From Zonotrichia leucophrys gambelii (Eukaryota; Chordata; Aves; Passeriformes; Passerellidae), in NCBI RefSeq assembly GCF_028769735.1, contig NC_088170.1, positions 51,121,585 through 51,185,584 on the forward strand: a DNA stretch of 64,000 nt, written 5' to 3'. Position 1 is the stretch's first letter. Every line of letters begins with the position of its first letter. Positions 28,401-43,400 of the stretch are shown here, piece by piece. The notes under the pieces were generated by a model that was not told the DNA's origin, did not search any database, and saw only the letters and a program-made list of their open reading frames with translations. Position numbers and translations under genes: made by a program.

Positions 28401-31400
28401 CTGGCAGCAAAGAGTGATTCAGAACCAGAATAAGCCTTCCTAATAAATCTAATTCTCAAACACACTTCAGAAGACAGACCAAATGAGTCAATATATTCCT
28501 TTCCCAAGGGCACAATTTGCCTTCTATATTCCCAACACAGCTTGGCAGAGACTGACACCCTGTGATTTGTCCTGGGAATGATGACATTTAGCAACTGACC
28601 TCCTGCTCATCATTGTGCATGGCTTACTATGTTTACATGTACATACAAACATATCTGCTTATTTATCCATCATATCTTACATTACAGATAATATAGCACC
28701 AGGAAAAAAGACAATACGTGTTAGAAACGGAAAGGTCTTGGAATTTTTCCTATCTCTGTTAGATCTCCTCAGGCTCATGAAGAATATGCTTCTTGTTTTG
28801 CTTAGAATGATTTTGTGTTTTCTGAAAGAGCTTTGCCAAATTACACAAATGGACTTAGGCTAACTTATACAAGCATCTATTAAAAAGAAAGTTATGGAGT
28901 GGTGAACACTGGACACATCTTTATAAGTTTGTTTTTATCTCAAAATACCATTCCCATTATCCCCCAAAGAAAACCCACACACCCAACCAAACAACCAAAC
29001 CAAGCCCAATGTTCTAAAGGCAGATAAAATGGAGACTCAACTACACAGTTACCAAATTTTTTTTAATATAATCTGAGATCCAGATAACAGCTGGGAAGCT
29101 ACACACGCTCAACAACCTGGTTTTATATTAATTCTAAATATCTTTTATATAGCCTGATAGAAATGACAAATTATTTTAAATTTACTTCAGTTAAAATTAA
29201 TATTACAGCAGTCAATTTATTAATATTGACAGCTTGAGATCCAACTTTAACCAGTGGAAACTGAAAAAGTATTCCTATTTGATTGGATTGGTCATGTCAT
29301 ACTACAGCACTTTTAAACACATGTATATATGCATAAAAGCAGATGGAGCAGCAACCTGTGTCTAGAATCCTCCTCTTTATCAAGGAACAAACTATGACTA
29401 CATAATGCTGGTATCAAACTGCTCTTTTGAACAATAATCACACATGAAAAAGGCAGCACATTTTCCAATTAAGGCAGCAGGGACACAAAAAGTGCACTTC
29501 AGCTTGCACCTATTTTGCTTCTGGCATGGAGCTCTTACCAGACTTTTAATTCATCTGCCCTGTTAGTAAGCAGCTAATTTTGTTCATTCAAAGCACCACC
29601 AGGACAGTTTGTGCATTTAGATGGCAGTTAAGAGGCTTATCCAAAGACATTCTTTTCTTCCTTTCCAGATGCTGATTTTACTTAACTACGAATATCCAAA
29701 AGAGCAAAAGACACTCACGTCATAAGACTAATCTAAAGACTATGATGAATGCTTTTGGAGAAAGTTTCTTAAAAAGTTCTTACCTAAGTTCTGATGGAAT
29801 AACCTAATGTAACTAAAACAGTGTCAAACTACTTCCTTACTGCCAAGAAATTTTCTTATAATTTGGATATAAGCAGGAAAAAGTTGATTTTAATTGACAA
29901 TTTTTTTTAAAGATAGTATATAAAAAATTAGTATTTTCTTTATTCTAAATTAAATGTGGGAGAGGAGAGCTCAGAAGCCAAGAATGTAAAATGCTGTGTC
30001 TGCTTTCTAAACTTGTGTGCTGAAATTCACAAAAAAGTCAACTGAGCTACAAGTTTTAGTACAACATTCACTTTGCAAGACTAATCATCACTAAAAAAAT
30101 AATCTTTCAAACATTTATTGGATCATTTTCTGAAAATTTTATATTTTATATCACATGTTAAATTTAATTTCTAATATCACTTTGAACTACAAAAAAGAGA
30201 TGCATAATAATCAGCATTGCCAAATACTGAAAGGGTCTGTAAGGTTCTGAATGTCAGTGTAGAGATGCCTGGGTGGACAGCATGCTGTTTCCCTGGATTC
30301 CTTTGGGAGGCAGCCTTGCTTACTGTTAAAAGCACAGAGCAAATGTACATGCTGTGGATGAAAATGTTACTGTATTTCTGTTTACAGAACGCCTGCAGAC
30401 CGAGCTCTTTATATACATACAGAGCTCTTTGTATTCTGACTCAGAAGAAATTGTGATCTACATTAAAGTAAACACCATGATTCACAGAGCCATCACTAAA
30501 ATCTACAAACCCAGCTCCTTACTTGACTTTGCAGCAGTTCTGTTTATGACCTACCTCGTTTAGAGGAAGTTAATTTAAAAGTGAAATTAAAGTGAATAAA
30601 AACATTTCTTGTAGTAATATAAAATATACTAGTACCCTATTTTCAGACTCATTCAAATATTACTATTTAAAGAATACATATTAAGGGGGTAGAGAGAATT
30701 GAAATGCAGAAGTCATATATGCAGCTCCCTGTAACCAGTTAACTAGAACAGCTTTTTAGCACAGGAAATTCTCATGATTATTTCAAAACATATAGTGTGC
30801 TCACAATCACTCTGGAATTCACTGAATTCATAACAGCATGTGTCATTGCAGGTAAATAATAATGTTTGTAAAAAAAGGCACACAAGAGGCTGTCTTTATC
30901 TACAGGAATCACCTAACAAATTCACCTATACTTATTTTACTGCCTATACTTATGGTTGATTATATTCAGTGGTATTTCTTTGTCATCCTTTTTATTGCAC
31001 TAATTTTACTGAGTAAATAGTGCACAACTTTCTGCAAATGAGACAAAGCATATACATGGCATTTGGGAACCATCTTGGCCAGTAAGAAATACCAACTTAA
31101 ATCTATTTAAGAATTTGAAAGACTCAAGAGTAGGTCTTGGGCTTTTTCTTTTGTTTTTTTTTTCCTTTTCAATGAGTAAAAAGACAGAAGTGGGAGAATA
31201 CAACTCACATGTTAAAGGAATGTTACCTAGGAATGTAATCTATGAAGGTAGATATTGTGGCCATGCAGTTAACTCATTTGAGTTGTTTATTGAAAATGTG
31301 ACTCTGGCACTAGGAAAGCAAACTTCTTAGACCAAACTACTATAATGAAAGACATGGCATGATATGGTGGGAGAAACAGCTGAAAATATACAGATTCTAC

Positions 31401-34400
31401 ATCTGAAGATATGTAACACAGAGCAAATACTGTGGAACTATGGACTCGTACGTATGCTCAAGGTTAATTGTTTCAATTGCACTATCCATAAAATGGATGG
31501 CAACACAGAATTGGCGGCATCAAGCCAGAAGAGGAATGCACTGGATCACACATTCAGTGAAAGACAGAAATAAGGAAATCTCTGACCAACTGTGGGCAGC
31601 TGGATCCCTGCTGTGCTGACCACTCACTCACCTTGATGCTTACCACCTGAGCAAAATGCCCCAAATGGAAAAACTCATGTCACAAACCTACTCCCAAACT
31701 GCATGGCCAAGTCAGTGAGCCCTGAGAAGTTCTGGAAGATTGGCATAAGGCTAAAGAATGTGAAGCAACTGCATTCCAGTCAGTTGCAGGCTGGGGTTCC
31801 TACAGTTATGAGAAAGCCTCATCTACTCCAGGTACATTGCCAGAGGAAGAGGGAAATTCAAGAAAAAGCAGTGAACACCATTTTCTTTGCTTAGCTGTAG
31901 GTCTTGCCATGTCCTTATGTGCCAGGCAATAATAATCTGCTTCAGAGATGAGATTTCTGAAAATTCTTTTTGTGCTGCTGAAAAGCCACAGTCTGGCCCA
32001 GCAGGAAAGAAAGGCCAGTAAATATAGAGGGAAGAGTCTACTTACAGTATTAACTGCAGCATACCTTCAACATTCCTTTAACTAAAGTTCTCTCCATCGA
32101 ACATTTTAAGTATTGTTTATCTTAAAAAATGAGATAAAGTGCTCATATCTTCAGTATTCTCTGGACAGATGATCTAAAGCTTTTAAAAAACTCTTCCAGC
32201 AATTTCCTTGACAATGTGCTCCAGGATTTGACAAAAATTCCCTGTAATATATTATCCACTTTCTCTGGTGTGTAGTACTTAATTACTTGTCTGAACATGT
32301 GCCTACAGATAAGATTTTAAAATAAGAACATGCATTTCAAGATTTTATAAATCTGCCCTTCTTGTTATCAAGGTTGTATAAAACAGATTGCTCCTACATA
32401 AAAAATAATTTCCAAGCTGTAACTGTCATTGCAAATGGTATACAACAGGCAAGACTGTAACCTAACAATTCTGTAACAACTTACATTAAAAAAGGCCACT
32501 CTAAGCTAGTGCTAAGTATAAAAAAGAAGACTGAAAAATAGTGCACTTTTTATTGTGTCTGAAACCACAAACTGGCAAAATATCTAATCACACTTGGGAA
32601 GGTGCATGTGAATACACTAATCATCTGCAAGTTCTACATGCTACAAAAATGAATTTAAAAAAAACTTTGCATAACAAGATCCTGAACTCAATAAAATATC
32701 ATACATATTTGGATTATACTTTTTCATGATATGACATAACTTCCACTAGTATTTAAAAGCCTTTAAAGAAACCCCTCTATTTTAGGGAAAGTTTTATAAT
32801 ATATATGTATGTATATATAGAGATAAAAATTATTCTCTGAAATGCAATTAATTCTACATGTTGCAATCTGAAACTAGTAAGTATTTCTGAAATGTAGTTG
32901 TCAGCATATCAGCCCTTTTTCATTGATAACTCCACTAAGACAAGCCACTAGAAAGTGGTGTACAAAAATTACCTAATTTGAAACTTGTACAACTTCTATG
33001 ACTGAAACTACTGCAACTTTGGATATAGCCAGAGGGAGAAAAACACCCACAAGAGGTCAAGGGGGGTTTCCTAACAATTTCCTTTGAAATTATTAAACCT
33101 TCTACTACACAGTGCAGTATCCAGCAAAGATAAAAATGCACCAGAAATGTGAAAGAGCAAGTGGGTAGGAAGTAAAAAACTGAGAGTGAGTATGAAGACT
33201 TCCCATGTATCACATACTCAATATATATTGTGATTCAGTTCCTGAATATAAATGGGGGAGAATAATAAAGGGAGTATTATCAGCTAATCAAGAAAATATG
33301 TTTTATTAATATTAAAATACTTTTATCCTTCAGATTCAAAACATACCATTTCACTAGAACATAGTTTTTTTACACCAGTTAGCAAGAGAAAAATTCTGGA
33401 AGAGAACTTGAAAGTAATGAAACACTTCTGTCGAATTTGTTATGAATTCTTACACAAATTCTTACACTTATTTTGCTATCTGTAATTTGCTTACGAATGG
33501 GTGTTAATTTATCAAAATGATTTCACGTCTGCTGATAGACCCAGCATAAAAAAGGGTTATCACTTTATTTTCTGGTAAAATGTTTTCTTAAAAAGGATCT
33601 TGAGTATAGCGGGCAAGGCATGAAATGAAAGATGCATTCTTTGCCAAGTTCCAGTATTGAGAAGCAAGATGGCAGTATTGCTGAAGATCTGATGTTTAAT
33701 TATGTTGTTGTTTTCTCTATCTAAGCATAATCAACATTACTGACCTACTAAATGAAGATTGCACTGCAAACTGCAACTTATAGAACAGAAAATCTTCTAT
33801 TGATTTAAGAATTAAAGGTCCTTAACAGGACTACAGGTTTAACACTGGATTGTGTAATTTAAAATAATTCTAAAGCACAGAATACATTTTCTGAGAGCAT
33901 TATTTTCACTGTATTATCTATTATACTGCAGTGTCTGGAAAGTGCTTAATTTGAAGAATTTTTCATGGCAATTTTTGGGTAATGAGCCTGTTTAACACAT
34001 GTTGAAGAAGTTTTGCATTCAAATAAAAGGTATGGGAAACACAGTGAAAGATAAAGAGGCACATGAAACTAATTACAGCAGAACTGAATTGATGCATTCT
34101 CTGAAGTGATTTCTAATCAGAAAACAGGCCACAAAAAGAGACTGAAATACCAAACTGTGCATTACCTTAAGTGATTCTGCCAGTTGTACATGATTATCAT
34201 AGACCAGAATGTCCACTGCTAGATTTTTCAGCTGATGAAGAAGAACTTTTTCTCCTTCCAGGTCTTTTGCTTCCACAGGCACCTTCCATGTGGGGTAGGG
34301 ACATTCAGTGCCATCCCAAACCTGCAATGCAAATGAACTATTTCAACGTGCTCAGAATACTTTAGATTCAGACTTTAAATAACTTTTTACATTTCTTTAA

Positions 34401-37400
34401 ATTAAAAATTATTAACAGTAAGAGCTCTTAGTTGTAGTCTCAATCTAAAAGTCCTTAAAATACTTGAATTAGACCTTACAGGATTTTGTAACTTATTACT
34501 CCTTACAGAGCATAAAATAACCTCTACAGAGAGCATAATCAAGGGCTAAGACCTAGAATTTGTTAATATTTAAATAAAAAAGAACAGCTCTAGCAAAAGC
34601 TCAGCTGCTTATCCAGCACAGAATGGCACAATATTCTGAGCTGGAAGGGACCCACAAAGATCATCAAGTCTAACTCTTAAGTGAATGGTTCAATGGGGAT
34701 TGAACCCTGAACCTTGGTGCTCTCAGCACCATGCTCTGACCAGCTGAGACAATCTCAGGGTCAGCTGTCACAACTATCAGAATTCATCATATGCAGAACT
34801 GTCTGTACTTAATATTTTAATCCTGCTATAAGGGTTTTTTTAACCACTCCAGCTACAGTATGTGAATACTGAGTGCATATACATATACTGCATATGCATA
34901 TACAGCATATATTGACTTAATTACTGATGATCTCCTATAGCAGTAAACACTGCTAGTTACCCAGAACATATTAAAAAAGCATCAATAGTTAACCTGTATT
35001 TATTAACAAGGATTTTAAAACTTGTTTGCCTAAAGCTAAATCCTTGATACACTCCAAGTACTGAAATATCAATAGTTATTTTTCAGCTATCAAAGTGTTG
35101 TGAAAAGGTAAGTTTACTGAGAGGCTTAACATCCTGAACTCAAAATCTTACTTCTTAACCCAAACATTATTCTGTAAACTATGGTCTCCTGAGTTTCTGA
35201 AGATACACTCTTCTCAAAGACTCAAAAATAATGGTTTGATTTACTGGCATAGTAAAACAAAAATCTAGAAGCATTTGGAATTCTGAAATGCTGCTTTTCA
35301 TAGAATTTCATACATATAGGTTCAGCAGGAGAACCTATTTTCCAATTTCAGACAGTTTGTGATTCCAAACTTTGTCCCACGAGTTAGACACTGCAGAGGG
35401 CAAGAAAAAAAGACGCTAATGCCTAATTTTTAAAGGATTTCTGCCTCTTATACTTAACTGCTTTGGATCAACAGACCCACAGGAAAAGATCTAAGAATCA
35501 GCAGAGCCATGTATAAATGCACCAGGAATAACTCATGGAATATGCATCCAGAATCAAGAGATAAAAGGGAAAACTATTCACAGCGAAAATGACCCATGAC
35601 ATCAAATTATGTTGCCAAATAAGAGTATATTCTGAAGGACCCAGATAATGAGGTGGTATATGCTGCCACAGATTAAAAAAAGCCTGTTATCTTCTGATCC
35701 TGCACCATGAAATACTTAAAACCACCTTTGAAAGAGAGGTTGTCTATTGCTTGAATTATCACATCTTTTCCAGAACTCAGCTTGAAAACAGATTTAGTGC
35801 ATATATAGTACAAATTTAGTCACTGACAGAGTAAAGAATCTTGAATTTGTCAAAATTGTCCTTATTTTTCAACTGGCTTTACTTGGTACACTTTGGTAAT
35901 TCTACACTGGAGAGATGATCTGACAAATGGATTAAAATAACCTGCATGCTCTCTGTTCAGATAAAAAGGATGGTAACTCAGTTCTAAAATGTCCTTTGCC
36001 AGAGGAACTAACTGGGCTAGCACCAGGGAACCTTTTAGAGGAATTTCTAAGCTAGTGAAACTTCTCAAAAAAAAATAATTTTCAAAAGTAGTTGGGATTG
36101 GGTTTTTTCTTGCACAAATAAAAAAACAGATAAAGCTCCCTACCTCAGGAGCATGGAAGCTCTACTTTACACTAAACATGAAAACATCCTGGTTTCAAAC
36201 TGTCCTGCTTTCAAAAATGCATACTGGAATAAAACCCAAAACTGGTTAAATTAATTCTGAGTAAGAAACAACAAATTGTTCTATTACTAGCCATGAATAG
36301 ATTTGAGCTAAAGAAAAGTTAGTGACACCATTTGATCACCATGGTTGGAAAACACTGAAATGGGAAGACAAAACACCTGTTTCTATCTTCAGCAGAATTT
36401 GCTCATTGTATGACTTACCTTAATGTACACAATTTAACTGACAGACAGAAAGGAAGAAAAGATTAATAATAAAACTCTTATGAAAGGCATAAATGACAGA
36501 ATAATTTCTAGTGTGTATTCTAGAAATACATCTCGATCAATATGGAGATGAATACATCTCCATCAATAGTCTTCTCCAATATGACTAACAAAATTCTCAG
36601 AAAATGGAAAACACTAACAGCTGAGAGATACCATCTTTATGCCATGCCCAACTCTGCTGCTGTGCAAACAGGAATTAATTTATCAAGTGTTATTTAAAAG
36701 CTGTGCTACAGGTGGTGCACAAAATTGCTGAAATTCATTTTAGTTGTCTTTGAAGCAGTCTCCACTAGGTGCATGAGATCAATGCTTATAATAATATTAA
36801 TAATTTTTCATAGTACAATCAATAATTAATTTAACAGTTTACTTGGAAAAAATAAAAGTAAAACATTATTATAAAATGGATAATCAAAATAATACAATAA
36901 AATAATATTTAATGATCATTCAATTTGAGCTGGTACTGAATTGGCTGTTTTGTTTGGCTTTTTTTATTTAGCAAATCAAGAAAAAAATCAAAAATCCGTT
37001 GATAAGTTTTTAGAAAGGTTTCTTTTCTATCACAACCAGTATTTAATATCAGAAATGAATTTTGCTATTGTTGAAAAATGGAGGAATTTAGCAACAGAAT
37101 ATTAATTTAGCATTATTAAGCTTGTCCAATGTATTGTAATACATATTTAAGTATTTAATATTCTATAGTAAATAATTAATCAAACATTATTTGACCTCAG
37201 ACTTCTACCTTCCTAAGTCTACCCTAAAATTTCCCCAAGTCATCACCTTTACAATACAAAAGTGACAAAATCAACTTCAGGTCTTACAACACAGAGAAGT
37301 GTGTAAAGAAATAGCAATTTAAGAAAGCACTTGTCTCTGTCCTTGCAAAAGGTCCTCCAATGCAGAATATACACTTATTAATGAACAACTTAATCACAGT

Positions 37401-40400
37401 CTACAAAGTCATGAAAATTTACTGGGTCTCATTTGCCATCTATTTCACAAGGCATATTTAAATGGAAATGTTTGCAGCAGTTGCAGAATATGTTATAGCG
37501 TGCACTTAAGGTTTGTTTCTCTGTAGTAATGCATTGTTCTGTATGAGAAAAATCTTTGCTGCTTCAATGAAGGAGTAATACCAAGTGCTAATTCTAAAAA
37601 TATTGTAACAATACCGTTTAACACAGTAGAACCAAGAAATAATTTTATGAAGTCACAAAATGGAAAATAAAAGCTTGATCATTACTTATGTTTTAACAAT
37701 CAAATACAAAAATAAATACAGAAGTGTCTTGGAATAACACCAGACCGATACATCTGAACTAAAACTGGGAATATTGTGGAGATCTCCTTTTCATTTAGTT
37801 AATGTTAAGGATCCCCTTTAGAATCTGCTCTCCTGTGCTGTGGCACTTTGCATTTTGTATTTTCAGTAAGCACTGATGCCCAGAGTGCTTATGTGTAACT
37901 AAAAGAAGCTACCTGAAATCCATCAAGATAACATAATCCATTCATTCTTTTTAGGAAGTGCTACTTACTGCACTAATCATATCCATCAAATCTAGAAAAA
38001 CAAACAGTAAATGCTGCTAACTAGAAAACAAGGATACAGTTTAAAACTAACAACATTTTTCAAGATTAAGAAATCTTGTGACATTTATCTACAAATCTTT
38101 GTGAAATTATGATCTATATAATGCCATCTTAATAAATCCCTGTAAAAAAACAAATCCGGTGATCAACTTCAAAGACAACCAGGCTTTCTATTCTGTTTTC
38201 ATGAAAACAAAATAGCTAAGGATCACAGATTTGTTTACACTAAAACATTTATCTACACAGTATTATTTAAATTAATATGTCTGTTTTATTGAAAAATGTA
38301 TCACAATGTCTTAATAAACGTTAAAAATCTTTTTTTTTAAAAAGGAAGTCTACCTTTAGAAGAAAAGAAGATCCATCCACTTTTGCTTTTCCTACCAGCT
38401 GGCAAGTGAGATCAAAGAACAGCATTGGCTGAACACCAGACAATTTTGTTGCTGGTCCAGAGATGGAAATATTGCTGGCTGCCCAAATACGTAATTCTTC
38501 TACTGTTTTCTGTTCTTCGTCCATGAACGTGTACACTCTGCTTGAAGTTCGAGGAATTACTGGAGCTCCTACAGTTCCATCAAATGTTAAGGATGCAAAT
38601 CCCCCACTGGTAATTCCCTGCATCTGTCCATTGTATTCTCTGATCTGTAATAAAACATAAATGAGGAAAAAAAAAGTTTGTACTGCATGGATAAACAAAT
38701 ATATTTCTGCTTTATCATCTGCATGGAAAATGGACCACTGATCATTTCTGTCCCTGGTTCTATTGGGACAACAGAATCAAAATAAAAACAAAGCAACGAA
38801 GGTAAAATTAATATTAATAAGAAAACATAATGTATAAGCAGAAATATCATCTTGTACAAACCTGAAGAGGCAGACTAATAGTTACCTGTAACAGTTTCAC
38901 CTACAGCATCTTTACAGAGTATTTTATTTGCACACATCAAAATATTTGTGTGGGGAAAGTATCAGGATTGCTCTTCTAAATGGGGAAACTAAAGCACAAG
39001 AGAAATTAATTTTTAGGGTTTACACAGCAGAGTAATGGCAAAGTTATTATGGATTCCTGGTTTTGGCCCCTCCCAACAGCCATTTCCCAATATTATTGAA
39101 CTGAAAAAAATATATCAGTTCAAGAAGATATTTGTTTTCCATAAAGCAAGCAGTGATGAGCTTTCATTCCTTGAGTTATGAATACAGCTATCACAACTAT
39201 CCAACGTCTATTGCCCTGCTCATGCAGGTCTCCTGAATCCTGCTGATTTTGCTGCACATCTGCTGCCATATGAAACACAGTATTTAAAGTCAAGGGCCTA
39301 GTCTAGTCTTACTGCTCCCTGCAATTATAGATTTATCTATATCAAAGCACTGCATGACTCATTATCCAGAAATCTGAAACAGTGTGTTTTGCTCCATCCT
39401 CTTCTAATTAATGTGGGGTCACCAAGCAAGCAGTAACATGCACGAACATGGCCTTTGTGAGACAGTCTAGTATGGGATTCCCAGTGCTCAACTTCCAAAT
39501 GGTTGAAAATCCCACTGATCTGCAAGTGCAGAACATGCAGTGTGTGTCAGAAGTTCTAAACAGCAAAACACTGCCAATGATTTAGGACTATATTTTATAA
39601 ACATGGTGAAACTTAAAAAGCAAACAAATCAGGCATTCATTGACCTTGGAAATTCATATGCAAAGCAGTTCAATTTGGTGACAGGAACTCCTTTAATCCC
39701 TGCTACTCTGACATAATGCACAAATGCATTAAGGGTCATCTCTAAGATAAACCTTGATTTACTTAAGCATTCTTCAAACCTGACCAATGGAACACATCAA
39801 TTCAGAATGAATTTTTTTTCAGTGAAACACTGAAAAGCTTTGATCTTTTAACCTCACATTTAAATATTGAAAATACAAGAAAAGTCAAAGGACAAATAAG
39901 GAAAATACATGGTTTCATAACCAATTTCCCCCCATTATCTACAATCTGGAAAAACATGCTCCCCTGTAAGATGTAATATAAACACACAGATTTACTTTAG
40001 TTGCTATCACTGGCATTATATTCCATAGCTTCTCTAAACAGGTAACATCCAGAGGGGATGAAAACTCTCATCACTTTTACCTATTCATCCTGTATCAAAA
40101 TATACTTCAAGAGTATTTTTCATATCTTGTCTGACATGTCAAATATTTCTTGAAGTGTTTTAATTTCTAATTTACCTATTAATTTATTTTGTCATTAAAA
40201 TCATCATAAAAATATCTTGATTTTTTTCTTAGTAAAAAATTCTGTCCTAGTCCTCTGTGAAGGCTCTAAGCTTTTCACAAAACCAGAAGGAAAGTACTTT
40301 GTCTCCCTGGGCTTCCACCATCACTTATTTTCCTCTTTTCCCAAATCCTTTATGTCATGCTTTGAGCATTCAGGAAGCTGACATACTGTACTTTTGACAT

Positions 40401-43400
40401 CTCCCAGTACCCTCATTTAGTGAATTTGAAATCAGCCTTAATGTTGGAAGAGGAAATTCTAAAATAATAACTAAAAAAAGAAATAAAATATGTAAGAAGG
40501 TAAATCTCAACTGTCCTGATGAGAAAATTGCCAATGTTCTTTAGCAAAACCAGATGTCCTTAGGCACAGGCAGGTGGAGAAGCCACTGGTCCTCTCAAAT
40601 ATAAACAGAATTCAACAATATTATTTAGTGAACAGAAGAAACAGGAGAAGAAAACATGGAATGGGTTACAGAACAAAGTATTTAATCGCTGGAAAATTAC
40701 TTGTGTTGGACCCACAAAAAAGATGATGGCCAACAGAAATTCTCTGGGCTTGTCCTTTAAAAAAAAAAATTGCTAAAGTCAAGAGGGATCACTGGAGTGT
40801 AAAATGAACAAAATCTATGGAAAGATGTTGTTTCTCTATGGCACTCATGCATATCTCAGACCAAGTTAAGCACTGATAAAGTAAACATGTTGCATTTTCC
40901 AAATGATTTTGAAATTGAATTAAATTTATAAAAGAGCCAATCTGGGAGTTTGGCATATGACAATGATTTCCCCTTCAGTAGATTTTGTGTCATTTCTAGA
41001 CAATGTGGACCTGTTTAAAAAAAAAATGTTGGGGGAGGGTGAAGCAGGGGGTTAACAGGGAAACAAGGCAGACTGCTATCTCTTTAAAAACTCCCTGAGA
41101 ATTTTAAATAATTTCAATAAATAATGGTTGCTAAATAAAAATATCCTCTGGGACAAAAAATGGAGCAGATAAAATGCATTTAGCTTGTTCTAAGCAAGTA
41201 AATTCCAATACATATTGCAAGAATCTTTGGCATAGTTTCTGTAAACTAAAGAACAATAGGTGGAATGTCACCTTAATAAACTACTACATGGACAATAAAC
41301 TCTAGTGATTTCTATGGGGTACAACCCTATACTGAATATGGTTATTGAAAAGAAGCTAATCTTGAAATATTTATAAATAGATTTACAGCAAAGTAAAATA
41401 CATCCTTTTTTTTTTTTTTCTGAAGATGGTGTTATTCATTTCACTAAATGGAAAAGTGTGATAGTAAGTAGTGTATAAAGCTGGAATAATAGCATCTCCA
41501 CAGTAGCTTTCCATCAAAACTGATTGTTAAATTATAGAAGCAAAGGACTATTATGAAACCACTGCAGGCACAGATCATCTTAGAATACCAAAAAATGCCT
41601 AGGGAAACAACATATACTAAACTAATGTATGTTTTTATACTAAGAAAGAAGATCTCGTTTTTTTATGATTGTAACTGATGATATTTGTATGAAGGAAAGT
41701 ATCCTGTCAGAAAAAAACCCCACCAGAATGCATCCGGTATATTTCATTATATTTTGTAAATGTTTTCTCATCTTAAGTAAATAGTCTAAGCAAATTTAGA
41801 TAATACAGGGTGCTGATTACATTTTCTTATATTTTAATAATGTAACTCTGGTTTACTTGTACCGCCAGCTGTATGAACAGAGAGATACTAATGAAACAGA
41901 GAAGTCATTTGAAGTATAAATGAAACCATTTTGAATATGTTCAAATATCACAAGAAGAAAACTGAACTATACAAACTATGTGGAGGCACCTCCTAAAAGA
42001 AAACTAACAAAGATAGTCACATGGAAGTAAAATGATTTTTTTGTGTTTGAAGACATGATAAACACATTTAGACATTAGGACCATAAGGGATAGCTTATTC
42101 TCCAGCATTCCTGAATTGCTGCCTGCAAAATAAAATTGTTTGAAACATCTGTAGCAAAAGAAACACAAATTAAAGAAGTAAATGAGCAATACAATGTACT
42201 TTATTTACCAATTCAATTCACCTGAATATATAAGTATTTTGTGGAAAAATTTGTATGCAAGAAGTTTATATACTTAAGCCAGTTGAAATAATTTCTGGTT
42301 TAGTAATTTAAAAAGCCAGCAGGCACTGTGATACTGCTTTAGAAATTCTAATAGAGTAAAAAATTACTATTTTGAAATATTTTCTACATATTAAAAATCT
42401 GATCAGTAACTTGACCAAAAATACTGATATGAAAATCATATTTGCAAATTGCTAAGACTTGAAATTACAGAGACACTCTATCACTGCCTACAGTCATTAT
42501 TTCCAGACATTATTTACTATAGGATAAACACTTGTTTTTAATTTAAATTCCATTCAAAGTGAGTTGTATGCCTTACAGAATTTTTGAAGGGGAACCACAA
42601 GCAATATTAACACTGACATTTCTGGGGGGGGGGAAAATAAAAAGAATTGTTTTTTTCCGTATTAAAAAAAAAAACTCCTAACTGCTTACTAAAAAAAAAT
42701 TAATTCCTTCCACTCTTCAGAAAAACAATTTGAAAACTGGGTAGCAGTGCCACAGAAAACATGCTCTTCAACATCTTTTTTAGTAGAAAGTCTCAAAACT
42801 AATTTTGGCCAAGTTTATATATTTGGACCACATTTTCTCAGAAGACACCAGGAGTCCAGGAGCTCTATTCTGCCAAAGTTTAATGCTCATGCAGCATGCT
42901 AGATAACCAAGCTCCAGACTTTCCCCCTCATCCTTATCAACCTGACAGCTACGGCTAGAGCTGCCCAGGAATAAGAAGTAAGCAGACATTTCTGCTGTGT
43001 CTTTCTCCCAGTACCTTCCATATTGCATCAAGTAGAAAGAAGGGAAGAAATAAACTTTCATTGGACAAACTGGATTAAACTAAAGGAGAGCATAAAGAGA
43101 CAAGGAAACTGCTAGCTAAGGGCAAAAGTAAGATTGCTCCTGGAAATAACAGCAGATTGTTTAAAGATCAAAGTAAGCAACACAGTGGAACGAATGCTAT
43201 TTTAAATATTACTAGATTTAGGAGAGTGATGCACAAGAGGAGAGACAGAACAGAACTAGTAAGGATAACAAAAAAGGGAGTGTGATACTTCTCTGTTGTT
43301 ATGAAGCCATGCTCCATATATTTGACATTCAGATTCCCCCTCCTCTGTGGACAAATACCTTAGAAATTCACTAGCAAAACCTACATCTTACACTGGTCAA

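Noticed and set aside
34690..34765. tRNA gene (minus strand) suggested by A and B box sequences
   Set aside because: The acceptor and anticodon stems are degraded and it is fused to a CR1 tail; it is a SINE head.
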